Positions 12,242-24,800 of a stretch of DNA of 64,000 nt are shown piece by piece. The notes below the pieces were generated by a model that did not search any database, was not told the origin of the DNA, and saw only the letters and a program-made list of their open reading frames with translations. The position numbers and the translations under genes were made by a program. Each line of letters starts with the position of its first letter. Positions within the stretch are counted from its first letter, which is position 1. The DNA comes from Rhyacophila brunnea (lineage: Eukaryota > Arthropoda > Insecta > Trichoptera > Rhyacophilidae): NCBI GenBank assembly GCA_022495005.1, contig JAGYXB010000135.1:1240001-1304000 (forward strand), written 5' to 3'.

Positions 12242-14232
12242 AGAACCAAAACATCTCATAACATAACTTTTTTCCGTTGATTGAAACTGTAAAATATTCA
12301 ATACGGCGGATCATCAAAATAAAAAAAATACTATCGATGATGTTTCATAACTTATTCATACCAAAATATAATTTGGAGATACAAGAGCATCAATAAAAAA
12401 ACACCACACATCAGTTTAGCATACAAAACTACACTTCTATCGTTCAAAGTACAAAAAAAAACTCAACGAGTGTTATATTTTTTGTAAAATACAACAGACC
12501 GGGAAACACTTAATAAAAGCTAAGTATTCTCACGTGATTTATTTCAATTTTTCTTTTTGATTTAAGCAATAAGAAAAATATTTTAAGAAATACGGGGTAT
12601 TTCTAAAATAATAAATATGTATGTTAGTCAAGGAATAGCTTTATTATAATGGATTTACATGTTCTCTTTTTGATTTTTGCCAAACACTAATATAGTGTGC
12701 CATATTGATTTTTATTTTTTACCATCTGCTGCTACTAAAGTTTATCAAAATAATCGTAAATTTGATAAAACTACCTACCAATCAATATTATTTTATTTAT
12801 TTGTGTTTGTATCAGTGAGAATATATTATGAAAATAATTATATAAATATCTGGAAGTCATCTCTCAACGGCCATTAAGAGTATTTTTAGTAAATTTAGAT
12901 ATATACAATTCGATATTATAAACAAACCTAACCGAAAAAAAAACTTTTTTTTACATGTTAACACGCGCGTTAACGTGATCTTACTCCCTATTTCATTTAT
13001 CGTTTTTCAACTTATGGCTACGGCCGTATATTGTAGCTTAACCACTGGAAAATGCCAATAGAAATGGCGTATTTCAAAAAAATACTACCTTATTCTTAGG
13101 TCAATAATTATTATAAAACAGTCTATATTCATAGAATGTTTATCATATTTTGACGGTCAAAGATATAGGTTATAATCAGTATCTTTAGAATTATCTTCAA
13201 ATGTGTTAATCGTGCCTATTTTTTTGAATAATACAATGCCTAATTCTTGTCAAATTTGGGATCACAGAGATTATAAAATATATATTTTTTTACGTAAATA
13301 TTTCACTATATGATGTTAACATTAATTTTACTAATGGTTTTACAAATGCGTTTAAGAATTAATAAATCTAAAAAATCTTAACACCACTGCACATGGATGT
13401 ACTGAAATATGACTATATTCTAAAATATTAGATCGAGAGGTTTAAAAGAATTCGTAATAAAAATACTTTATGCAGTCATCAAATGTTTAAAATAAATATG
13501 AAGGATAATATGGCTTCAAAATTATATAAATAGATAATCTACAACGTTTAAGGCGTATCCAAGATCATGCTCTGAAAATACCATAAAAACTCCATTTTGA
13601 CCTACACGGCGCACGTGGGCCGTTAATGAGTATATTAGTTTTGAGCTTAGTTAACATCTTTATTATTTTTTTCCATTTAAATATAATAGGTAATATTTGG
13701 ACTTCTGTATTATAATATAATATAATATCCTGTCAAACAAACAGCTTGGATATGCATAAAATATACAACGAACCGCAAATATAAAATTCAGATCAAAACG
13801 AGAGGCGTTTTCAGCGGAAAAGCTTCCGGATAAAATGGTGGAAGTATCTCTAACGGTGAAAAACGAAAAGAGGAGACAATGATAAAGCACCCCTGTTACG
13901 CAGGAAGTTCACACATCCGTAAAAAAGGTCGTAAATTTTAAGACACGACGCAGGTATGAGTTTTGTTCTATCCCGAGGATCACCGCAGGATCTCGACGAG
14001 GTATATTATGTCGGCAATACACCAATACACCGACACCACACCGATAGGACGTAGAGGTATTCTACGTTGAATAATATGTTTTTACGGTTGATTACGATGT
14101 TTTTAACTTCAAAGTGTAGGTGACTATATTATAGCATTTACAATTACTTTTATGCTAATATAAAAAAAATAGGGTATTATAAATAAAATAGATTGCAACT
14201 ATTCCTTCTGCTATTTAACATTATGATAGATA
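12242..14232. other. Non-coding stretch, nothing firmly recognised
   Basis: AT-rich sequence with a slightly G+C-richer patch at about 13560-14060 (including tacacggcgcacgtgggcc). No reading frame or repeat family was identified. Inferred intron upstream of the CELF exon. Confidence 0.4.
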
Positions 14233-16085
14233 TCTCTATATATATAAAAATCTCGTGTCACGATGTTTGTGGTCGAACTCCTCCGAAATGGCTCGACCGA
14301 TTTTTATGATTTTTTTTATGTATATTTTTTAGGTAGGTATGAGAATAGGTCAACAAGTATATTTCATACCGCTAGGTGATTAGGGTATCTCTATCCAGAA
14401 AAAATTTCTTTTATTTTTTTGACAATTTTTTTTTGTATTTTTTTTATTATTTGGCATAAAAAATACCTATAACCTCAAATTTTCACTTTCCTATCCCCAT
14501 TCTCCCATTTTTTAATTGCGATTTTATTATTTTTGTATGAACAAATTTAACCGTCGTTCGTATTTCAAACAGAACGAAATTATTTATGTTGTTGAATGAC
14601 AGATGGCACTACGTCCGAGAAGAATTCAAGAGAAGCGTCGCGTCATTTTGACATTTCATTCGGCAAAATTTTGTACGATTTATTTTAATTTATCTATTTT
14701 TATGTGCGTGTATTACAGTGCACAATGCCAGCAAGACGCAAGGGGGGCCATTTGGGCCGTCGAACGAATAAAGTAACAAACATGCGAAATAGTAGAAAGA
14801 ACAGATAAACAAATCCAACAAGATAACAAAAACGTGCGTGTAAGCATGCCGCAATTGCGTGCATCTCAATCACAAGAGGCACGAGCTGAACGAAATCAAC
14901 AACGACAATTGGAACGGAGCCAAGCGCGCCGGTTCGTAGTTAACACACGCAGAGCAAATAACCGACAACGCCAACAAGTACATCGAACATTTATATCCGC
15001 TTCGTTCCTTCGTCTCGCATTCGAGTACGAGCCAGATATTGAATATTCCGCTCATCCGAAAGTGCTGATTGGTGCTATGGACAAAGAATGTCTCCATTGT
15101 CATGCGCTCAAATTCAAACATGAGTCAGCCGGGATGTGTTGCGCATCAGGAAAAGTGCAACTACCAGATATTGAGATACCACCAGAACCATTGAACAGCT
15201 TGCTCATTGGCACGGTTCCAGATTCAAACCTGTTCCTGAAGTCCATTCGCACATTCAATTCATGCTTCCAAATGACTTCGTCCGGAGCAACAGAAATAGT
15301 TCACAATACTGCGGCAAATGGTCAACAATTCCATTCTACGTTCAAAATCAAAGGTCAAGTATACCACAAAGTAGGCTCATTGCTGCTAATGCCAAACGAA
15401 CCACATACATTTTTACAAATCTACTTCATGGACGCGGCGGTGAGGACATCAATCATGTGGATGCACGTTGCGGCTACAATAGCCTCAATTCGCCTAATGC
15501 CAGGCGCATTGTCGGCGAACTGGACGCCCTGTTGAATGAGCACAATGAATTATTGAAATTCTTCAAAGCACACATGCACGAATTGCAAAGTGACAATCAC
15601 GCTATTGTCATCAATCCTGATAAAACACCAGCTGGAGAGCACGTACGTCGATTCAATGCGACTGTTGTTGACGACATTGCTGGAATCATGGTTGGCGACC
15701 GCACATCGACGCGAGAAATCGTGATTCGAAGAAGAAACAATAGTCTGGAGTTCATCGCTGACACACACCGTTCATACGACGCTCTCCAATATCCGCTAAT
15801 TTTCTGGAAGGGACAAGACAGATATTGCATAAACATTAAACAACGAGATCCTGTCACGGGTAATTCATTCATTATGAACATCATTACTCATTTTGAATTG
15901 AGAAAATGAATGGTTGATGTTTTTTTGTTTTTATTGGCGGTCGTCGTCTACAGTGCTCTATTCCTCTTTCTGTCATAGATCCCATTACCACACACTTACG
16001 ATACATTCGTTACTTTTTATTTAACAACCAAAATATTCACTAGAAATAATTTATATGGCAGAACAACGTTTGCCTGGTCAGCTAG
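14233..16085 (+). mobile_element. Deleted Helitron, copy 1 (1853 bp)
   Basis: It starts TCTCTATATATATAAAA and ends CTAG, inserted between a host A (14232) and T (16086), as Helitrons do. About 12 bp before the CTAG lies a small stem-loop formed by GGCAGAACAACGTTTGCC. The interior encodes only the N-terminal part of a Helitron protein; the rolling-circle Rep core and the helicase are absent, so the copy is non-autonomous. A close copy lies in reverse at 54846-56427. Confidence 0.9.
14725..15909 (+). pseudogene. Helitron-like protein, N-terminal fragment with frameshifts
   Basis: Translation begins MPARRKGGHLGRRTNK and hits a stop at 14806. A 5-nt deletion relative to the other copy shifts the frame just before that point. 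Reading resumes at 14834 (SQSQEARAERNQQRQ, basic and coiled-coil-like) through HALKFKHESAGMCC. A further frameshift near 15430-15440 leads into INPDKTPAGEHVRRFNA and IMVGDRTSTREIVIRRR, motifs of the Helitron N-terminal domain of eukaryotic Helitron proteins. The protein stops soon after DPVTGN, so the Rep HUH nuclease motif and the Pif1-type helicase are missing. Shadow frames on the minus strand were discarded. Confidence 0.88.
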
Positions 16086-16654
16086 TATATATATATAAAG
16101 ACACTACTCAGCCACTCAAAATGGGTTTAGGTTGGGATACTGGTACATTTTTATAATTTTAAAGAATCATTTATATCCTTATCACGTAATATGAAGTAAA
16201 GGTTATTTACAAAATAAATAAGAATAAATTTAAACCAACTACCTATATTTTAACATAATAATAACTTTACCGTTGGAATAAAATGGCTAGAAGTTAATAA
16301 GTAGATTGATCATTTGATCAGTCATGAAAAAGTCGACCCGCATTAAATTTGTCATTTTTATTTGATTACGGCATCAAGTTTTACGGTGGATATCAGAAAC
16401 GGATTTTGAATTAATGAGATCAGATCGACGGCAGTAAATGCTTTCCCAATATAAAACAAAAAAATAAAAACCTCTCGTAATTTTTTTACTACAAATCATT
16501 TCCGCGTAATATTGCAATAAATATTCAAGTCATTATTTGAATTCGAAACCTTTGGTAATAGACTGTTTACCTTTATTTACAAGAGAGGAGTGATATTAGA
16601 AAAAAAAAACTTTTAAAAAAATACCATTAGGGTAAGATAATCAGGAATTTTAAG

Positions 16655-17096
16655 GCCAGTGGTCAGTTATGGCTGTGAGACTTGGTGCTTAACTCAAAAC
16701 GAGGAAAACAAATTAGCTGTCTTCGAGCGCAAAATACACCGAAAAATCTTTGGACCCACGTTGGAAAATGGGAACTACAGAATAAAAATTGAACCACGAG
16801 TTGGAAGAGCTGATTGAACAGGAAACAATCATAAGATACTGTAATTTCTAAGGACTACGATGGGCGGAACATGTGGAGAGAATGCTTGAAGTTAGAGCGC
16901 TAATGACGAAGTGGCTACCCCAACGGAAGAGACTCAGAGGCCGTCCAAGAAGGAGATGGGCTGACGCCGTAAAAGTAGACTGGCTTCATATAGGAAGACC
17001 CGGTAACTGGAAAAGTGTGGCGATAGACCAGAGTGAGTGGAAAGCGGTTGTGGAAGAGGCCAAATCCCACCCTGGGATGTAACGCCGTGGAAGAAG
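16655..17096 (+). pseudogene. RTE-like LINE, 5'-truncated 3' end with 16-bp target duplication
   Basis: Exact copies of AATCAGGAATTTTAAG at 16639-16654 and 17097-17112 bound the insert, so both ends are fixed. Reading with frameshifts gives RPVVSYGCETWCLT and VFERKIHRKIFGP, then RWAEHVERM and RLRGRPRRRWADAVKVDW. This is the usual order of the C-terminal part of a non-LTR endonuclease/reverse-transcriptase protein. The fragment ends in a short GAAGAAG run. The insert shows the 5' truncation typical of target-primed reverse transcription. Clade assignment to RTE is by resemblance only. Confidence 0.88.
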
Positions 17097-17112
17097 AATC
17101 AGGAATTTTAAG

Positions 17113-18589
17113 TTTCAATAAAAAAATAATATTATATCATTGCTTATTTAATTACAATATCAAATTAAATTAATTTAAGATATGAATGCATATTCAATTG
17201 AAAATAATTATAAATATGTTCTTAAGATGTTATCCTCATATGCGATAATCTTTGTATGCTCATTCCATAAGCTTCAACTAAATATTATGATAACATTAAA
17301 TTTATAATTTATCATAAATTCTTGAAAATGTTGTGGTAAAAATAAAACTATTTTCTTACATATTATTTATAAAATGGAATATTTTGTAAAAAATATACTA
17401 CAAGCAAAAAATAATATAGACAACAGCATGTCGTTCGCCAAGGTACTACAAAAGTAGTACAAAATACTCTTGAAGTATTTTCATACAGTAATATTAATAT
17501 CGTAATATATATCATTATGATATAATACCAACATGATAGTATTATGCAGTTGTCAGTCATTTTAATTAGGTCCTATTATTATTAAATCGTGACAATAGAT
17601 CAAAGAATTAAGTTAATCAATAACGATCCATTTCAAGGACTACAGATGGTTTACGATTTTTTTTTGTATGTAAGTATGTGTCCATATTAATTTTTAAGGG
17701 AAAAATACGTAACATTTGTGCCTTCGAGATGTGGTGTTAGAGGTGCATGCTAATTCATTGGTACACTACCGGAACTGGTAAGAGATTGAATACCTCCGTT
17801 AAGAAAGAAATATAATAAGCCTTCAAAGAGTTCGACTGTCATTTGGCTACATAGTCAAAATATAACAGATTATACTATTATAAAAAAAAAAAAATATATA
17901 TATAGCAAATCATCATCAGCGATCATGATGGTCCAATCAAATTATAGACGTCAGAGGTCTTTCAATACCTTCATCTATCGATTTGCAATTGATCGCATTC
18001 ATACGGTGGAATGCAGGTATTACTGGAGAGACATTACTAAAATTAATTGTATATCAAATTGTATTGTACTTTTCTACATTTCAGTAATTCAAACTGCCAT
18101 AGAGTGATAGCTCAATCATCGCAATGAAAACTATAATATCGTAAGAATTCGGATGTCAGGTTACCGATATTATGGGGTACGTTTTATATCGCGGTGTTAC
18201 GTTTCCAAGATAACTCTTTACGATCCAGGGGCGGTACGTGCACCCGGCGCCGTGCTCTAAGAGGCGCGCGAATAAATCGAGACACCATGTGCGCCCCTGC
18301 GACACTGCAGCCGGCCATCTTGCAACTTACCATTAGGGTATAAAAGATGCCACGCATTTTTTACGACTTAATAGTTTACTGCTTTAATGCACTTATGCGT
18401 CATAATCATATTATAAATATCGATAAGTTTATCATGGTAAAAATTTAGCAAAATTTATCAAAATTTTCTGTGGGTAAACGATTTATAAAGAAAAAAAAAA
18501 CATATTTTTAAAAACCTCAAAAAATCTGAATAGGTACCTACCTCAGATAATATTTCACATGAATTATAGATGGATCGATATGTTAGATA
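17113..18589. other. Non-coding stretch with one G+C-rich patch
   Basis: AT-rich except for 18226-18340, which holds a short segment with CAGGGGCG / CGCCCCTG ends and a TATAAAAG word downstream (about 18338). No gene is recognised. Confidence 0.4.
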
Positions 18590-18855
18590 GACATAAAAAC
18601 ACTCACCCAGAAAGTAAAATATGCGAGTTCAAGTCCCACTTAGTCTATCTTTTTTTCCAGATTTTTTTTAACATGTATGTTTCTAAGGTTTTTCAAAATT
18701 ATGCTTTTCTATAATAAAGAATCTAACATCATTAAACATTATTTATGTATATTCAGCATCGAATTAAATTATTTTTTATGCATATTTATTGAAAACAAAT
18801 GTCAAAAACTATTTTTTTTATTTAGACGGATTAATTCAATATTGAGTAACAAATA
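18590..18855 (+). mobile_element. tRNA-derived SINE family B, copy 2
   Basis: The head aaaacactcacccagaaag leads to GAGTTCAAGTCCCAC, a box-B-like block. The body follows the same order as 4006-4252: tttttcaaaatt, aataaagaatctaacat and attgagtaacaaat. The A box is less clear than in copy 1. Confidence 0.68.
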
Positions 18856-21800
18856 CCAATATATTCAATTTTTTGCTTAATTATAATACACTTATCATAC
18901 ATTTATCGGGTAATAAACATTTATTATTCCTATTTGAACTAAGATTAAAAAAACTAACATTAACACAGTGGGTAATGAATTTATATGGAATTGGAAATTA
19001 TAATGAAAATGGGCGGCATTTTAATTTTACGTAATAACGATATTTTGTTGAGATACGTCAATAAAAATTGCAGATAAAATCGTCATTGAGAAACGACTTT
19101 TATTCCTAATAAATTGTATTATATTATTTTAAAAACTTATTATTGATAAAATTAAAAAAAATATATATTAGATTTTTGTCACACAAAATACACCCTCAAG
19201 TAAGTGTAGATGATGTTTTCTTGCCGTAAACACGTATTATATTTGAAAAAAACCTAAAATTACCAAACACAATAGACGCCTTTATTACCCATCCTCTTTT
19301 ATGTTATAGTCAACCATATCACTTTATTCTTATAATGATACATACATACATTTAGTGAGACTTTAATTAAATTTTCATCTCACAAACGATGCAACCGTAC
19401 TTAGGTTTACGGCTACCGGCTCACTCGTAAAATGTTTCAATCTCTATTAATCTTACGTTAGATGGAAAATCGATGCGAACTCACAGAGCTTAATATTGAA
19501 ATCACCATAGATAGGCATACGAATAATTTACTATCCGTATTTTTATTTTGATTTACTTTCACAGATATATCGAACTTTCAGTTTAAGATTCATTATAATA
19601 AAATACTATTAGTAAAGTTATTAGTAAGCGATACATTAGTATGCCATATCATCAAAGTTAATAAGATGATTAACTGGAAATTGATCGGACATATTATCCA
19701 TCAATTAGAATGATTACATAACCTGGACAAATACTGACATAAAAACTTACTGAATTGATGTACTTTTAAAGTTCAGTAAATACACCTAGTATATAATAAT
19801 AAGGGACCGAGAAGTACATGAGGAGCTAGGAGAGGCTATCGCAGTAGCTAGTATCGTAGTAGCAATAACAGTGGATTGAAGCCTGGCTGACGATAACTTT
19901 AATAATTTTGTTATGAACGCACTGTTATATCTAAATGTAAATAAATAATTTGCACTATTTTTAAAAAATAAACGTATAATAATAAATGGATGATGTCTAT
20001 AAAAAAACCTTTTTTTAAACATACGTACCTAGATATTTATATTTAAAAAATTAATATAAAATATTTACTATAAAACATTATAAAAACATACTAATATTAT
20101 AAACATTCCTAAACCATTATTTCTATCGTATTACTAACTATTGCTGATAGATTTTACGGTATATAAATTATTGTTATTTTACAATGGAAAATAGAAGTGT
20201 ATGAATAATTAATATGAAAAGTTATTCGAAAATATGTAGGTACTGCTTTCAAAATGTAGCTTCCCAAAAACTATCATTGCGATCGATACTTTTAACCTTG
20301 GATCACGGACTTGCCATAGAGAGCATTGGAAGTAACTATACTTTTGATTTGATATTATTTGAATTGTAAATGTGACCTTTTGAGGATATATTTAAAAAAT
20401 ATTTTTATTGCTGATTTGATATGTATATTTTAGGAAAATTCAATAAGGATTCGATTATCTTTATCTATATCTTTATCTTATCCAATATATCCTTATCTTT
20501 TAACTAAATTTATATTAAGTTAACTTGGGTTTTATGTGTACTTATATCATAAAACATAATATAAATAAATATGTATTTAAACTGTTAAATTGAAAAACTT
20601 GCTGTCCAAGTTATAATATGGTAATCATCCCATTGCCAATACCAGATTAACTATCTTTACTAAATGAAACGATAGGTATATTTTTGACTATCCTAATTGA
20701 ATATTATGTAGATTATCATATTTAGTCGATAGTGATGCAACGAGCAGTATTTTTATTACATGTGTAGTATTTTTTTATATTTAACATTTATCTACATCTT
20801 GATTTGACATATTCCGAGATTACAATCATATTTGGTGGAACAATATTAGCAAACATATTATTTTTTGTTAACTAAGAAACTTTAAACTTTCTTAAATCCT
20901 CCACATTACAAAAAAAATATTCCAAATGTTTACCAATATATCCGGATAACAAACAAATCAGAAAATATAGCTAAATCCTTATATTTAACTGTGTCATTTG
21001 CGTTTTACCTTATGATCAACGTCCCTTTACCGCCCGCGGGAAAATCACACACGGCGTCGTGCGGACGTAAAATCCAGCGGGCAAGGCAACAGTGTTGACA
21101 GTGCTTGAGAGATCTGACACTCGTCGGGTGTGTCCCGCTAGACACTTGAGGCATTAATACGTGACTTCGATCGCGATTTCCACTCGTAATCAACTGTATG
21201 GGACATACACTCGAAAAACTTTACTGTTATCAATCGGAACCTGGCACAAAAAGGATTGAAATTAAAGTAGGTACCTATATGAGTTTAACATCTGAAATCT
21301 AGGCTTTTCCACTTTATTATATTCTAATAAAATATACATATATTTTAACAGCTTTAAGAAAATCTGAAAAAAAATCTTAGACCAATTGGGTCACAAATAC
21401 ACTATTTTCCTACCGTTTAAATAATATTGAAACATGATAATAAAAATTATATTCACTTAATTATGTTGTTTTATTAGTCGATTTCTATTTTGGTTGAAAA
21501 ACTATTAAAAATAATACTATTTTATTATATTATATACATATAAGTTGAAGCACCACGGCCAAATGTCCCGTTATCCTCATCATCTGTATTACTCACGATT
21601 GTATACCTATTAACGAAGAGCTCATTTGGTCATGGGTCTGGAAAATTTAAATTTAAAATTAAAATATATAAATAAAGATTATGCAAGAATCATTGCATAC
21701 TGTGACCATTTTATAAGTTATAACTAAAACCAAAAGCATAATATAAATATAAATTAGGAATTAGCTAATAACTTACTTAATATTATTTCAAATATATGAA

Positions 21801-24800
21801 AAAGAATACTGTACTCCTATTATATTAATGTGTCCGCAAACCCACAAAAGCTATGCAGTTATTAATTAATACATCTACAAAATATATAGTTTTTCGACTA
21901 TTAAGAGGAAGTCTCCCAGAACCCATTTAATATTGTTTAATTGGCAGCTGTATTGAAATTTAAGCATGGTATACTTAGTATGATTGACGGAATTTTGGTG
22001 TTTGTTTATCCAAGTATTCGAAACAATAATGATTTGGTGTATTTGGTTGCTTATTTGTGTAATTTGGCGCCATCTGTCCTATAACGAGATCTAACAGATA
22101 TTTTTGGATTATAATGTGAATTGTCTTTTTTTCCATTTCTGTACAAGCCAAACTTATTTATTTTTCAAAGATAGATACAGAAATTATAAAACAACGCTAA
22201 TAATAATTAATTCAAGTTTCATGGTTTATATATATAATATATAAATATTTCATAATCTAAGGGATTGGTTGTTGCGTGAATATGAACATGGGTTAAAATA
22301 ATTAAAGATTTTTCTGATATGCAAGGAAAAATAGTGTGAAATTTACTATGAATGAATCTGCAATTTAAAATGACTTATTTAATAAAATAATTAGACTTAG
22401 TGGTACATTTTTTTGTTTCTGTTTCACATATTTAAGTTTTATCCATTTCATTGTATCATTAAACAACCAGTCGATCGTATGTATAAAAATAAAACTTTCG
22501 GAAAAATGCAATTTACGACTTTTCAGTCGCTTGAAAATATCTATGAAGGTTCAGTTTTCGATTTAATTATTTTAAGCTTACTGATTGATATCAATAAACT
22601 CAAAATATGAATTGACTGTAGATGTGTTGCTTTAGGTATACAATAAAAATACATAGAACATTTTCGACAAAATCGTACACATCATAACACACTGGTCTGA
22701 CATAAAGATATAAATATTTCTACTAAGAAGCTCTTTCTTATCTACTATATTCCTCAGTAATGAAGTTTCGACCAAAATTGCAACTCAGAGAATAGTTAAA
22801 TGAAAACATTTTGAATTCAAGTGTTTAAAAATCGGATTCAATCAACATTCTTCGTTTTCAATTAAAATTCTCAAACTGCTATTTCGGTATTCGCGTTGCT
22901 AGGGAAAACTCTGTACCCAAGACCGCATGCAAATACTCTATAGCACGAATAAATTATACTTCTATATCCCATAATATTCACTATTTCATCGTGTGTCGTT
23001 TTTATTCGTACTACTCACCTATGTAATAATATTATAATATCGTGAGAATATGTTTTAGAATGAAAATCTTTATCCATTTATCGTGGAATTTTCAAACGTT
23101 TTGTCCTGTAAAAATAAATGAACGAATGAACAAAAAATATAGTGTATTTTATAACCATCACAATCTTTGTTTTAGTTCATATATAATTTAACCTAGTATT
23201 TCTACAGAAGTATCATCATTGAAGATTTCAATACGATTGTTGGTTAGTCATTCATTTGTTTCTTGTACCAATTACCCAGAAATATTTTTGTTGATAAAAG
23301 TAACAACAAGGTTTTTTTATCATTAAACTACGAAGTCTTAGCTGAGGTTGATTTAGCTATACACTTATACAATGTTGTTATATTCCATTTATTTAAGATT
23401 ACTGATTATATTATATTAAAGAAATATATAATATTAATAATGGGTTGGTAAAATAAAATATATTAGCTTTTACCGTAAGGCAGTATAATCTATACTTCCA
23501 ATTAACATTGTTTTAGAATCATTTGGATTCACAAAAACGGCTTTGATATTTAGCTGAGCTATACATATATATCAATATTAAGTCATAATTTATAATTTTC
23601 AATGATTTTTTGTCTTTGACTAAAGCGAGCATTGCCAAACAATGAGATTTATACCTTCATTGTCACTTCCATATTAACATTTAGGATCATTTTTTTATAC
23701 ATAATTGTAATAGCAATTAATATATTTTACACATCAGACATTATATATCTATAAATATTCAAATATGTTTTACTTGTCGATAATATATGATTATTGATAA
23801 TGTTTTGGACATTTTATAACTACATAAGTGATGAACTATGCGTATTCCACAGTAATGCATGATTCAGTCATGACAAATAAAATATATGTGCGTAGTGGCT
23901 AAATACTATAATTTATTGAGTAGGTAATTAACTTTTATATTAATGTTAACGATACATAATCAATATCATATTTATTCATTACCACGCATTTACTATACAA
24001 ATTATTGTATATCACAAAGTTTGTAAGGCAAGTGAGGCCTCAATATCAGTATTGGTACGCCATGCCATACCGTGCCTCGTTCTAATATTGGCACGATGGA
24101 ATTCGATTTACGTAGAAACGAAGAAGTTCGGGTCTGCAAACCACCTTGTTCTTGTACGTGCAACACAGCCTAGATTACCGACAGTTCCAAACACTGACGT
24201 GGCATAAATAAGAAAATACTTTTTGGATATTTAAACAAATTCAGAGCATGATTTGAATATCATTTTTCACAGGGAAATTCCTTGGCAAAATAATCAGCTA
24301 ATCTAATAATAATGTTTAATAAAACTAAAATACGTATCAATTGGTGAATTAATAGACTGTTTATGAAAAGTTTTTGACGAATGACAAAGGTATTAATTTT
24401 TTTCAATTTTATCATAGTTATTATTTATTACTACTAAAAGTATCAATAATAATGATAGTTATAGTACTTATAGTAATGTATGCTGCCAATACAGTGAGAA
24501 TAGTAAACCAGGAATGAATTTAATATTTAAAAAGCATATTTATTAATATTTCACTATTCATAATCGATAATACTATTACATCTCAGTCTAAGAACAATAC
24601 AAGATAAAGAAAATACTCATTGTCGCAGTTAATTGACACAAAGGTTAATATGAAAAAATGGCATAGTTCTCTCTTATACCACGTATGTCGAGGAACAAAT
24701 TGTAGCCAAAGACCGGTCTCTATATTTTAGACTACCTAAGTTAGCATACCTAAGAGAAGGTCGGGTAGATAAAACCACAGAAAAAATATATACGGCCTCG

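Noticed and set aside
14700..15121. Minus-strand frames of 60 and 83 codons
   Set aside because: Shadows of the Helitron N-terminal fragment on the plus strand.
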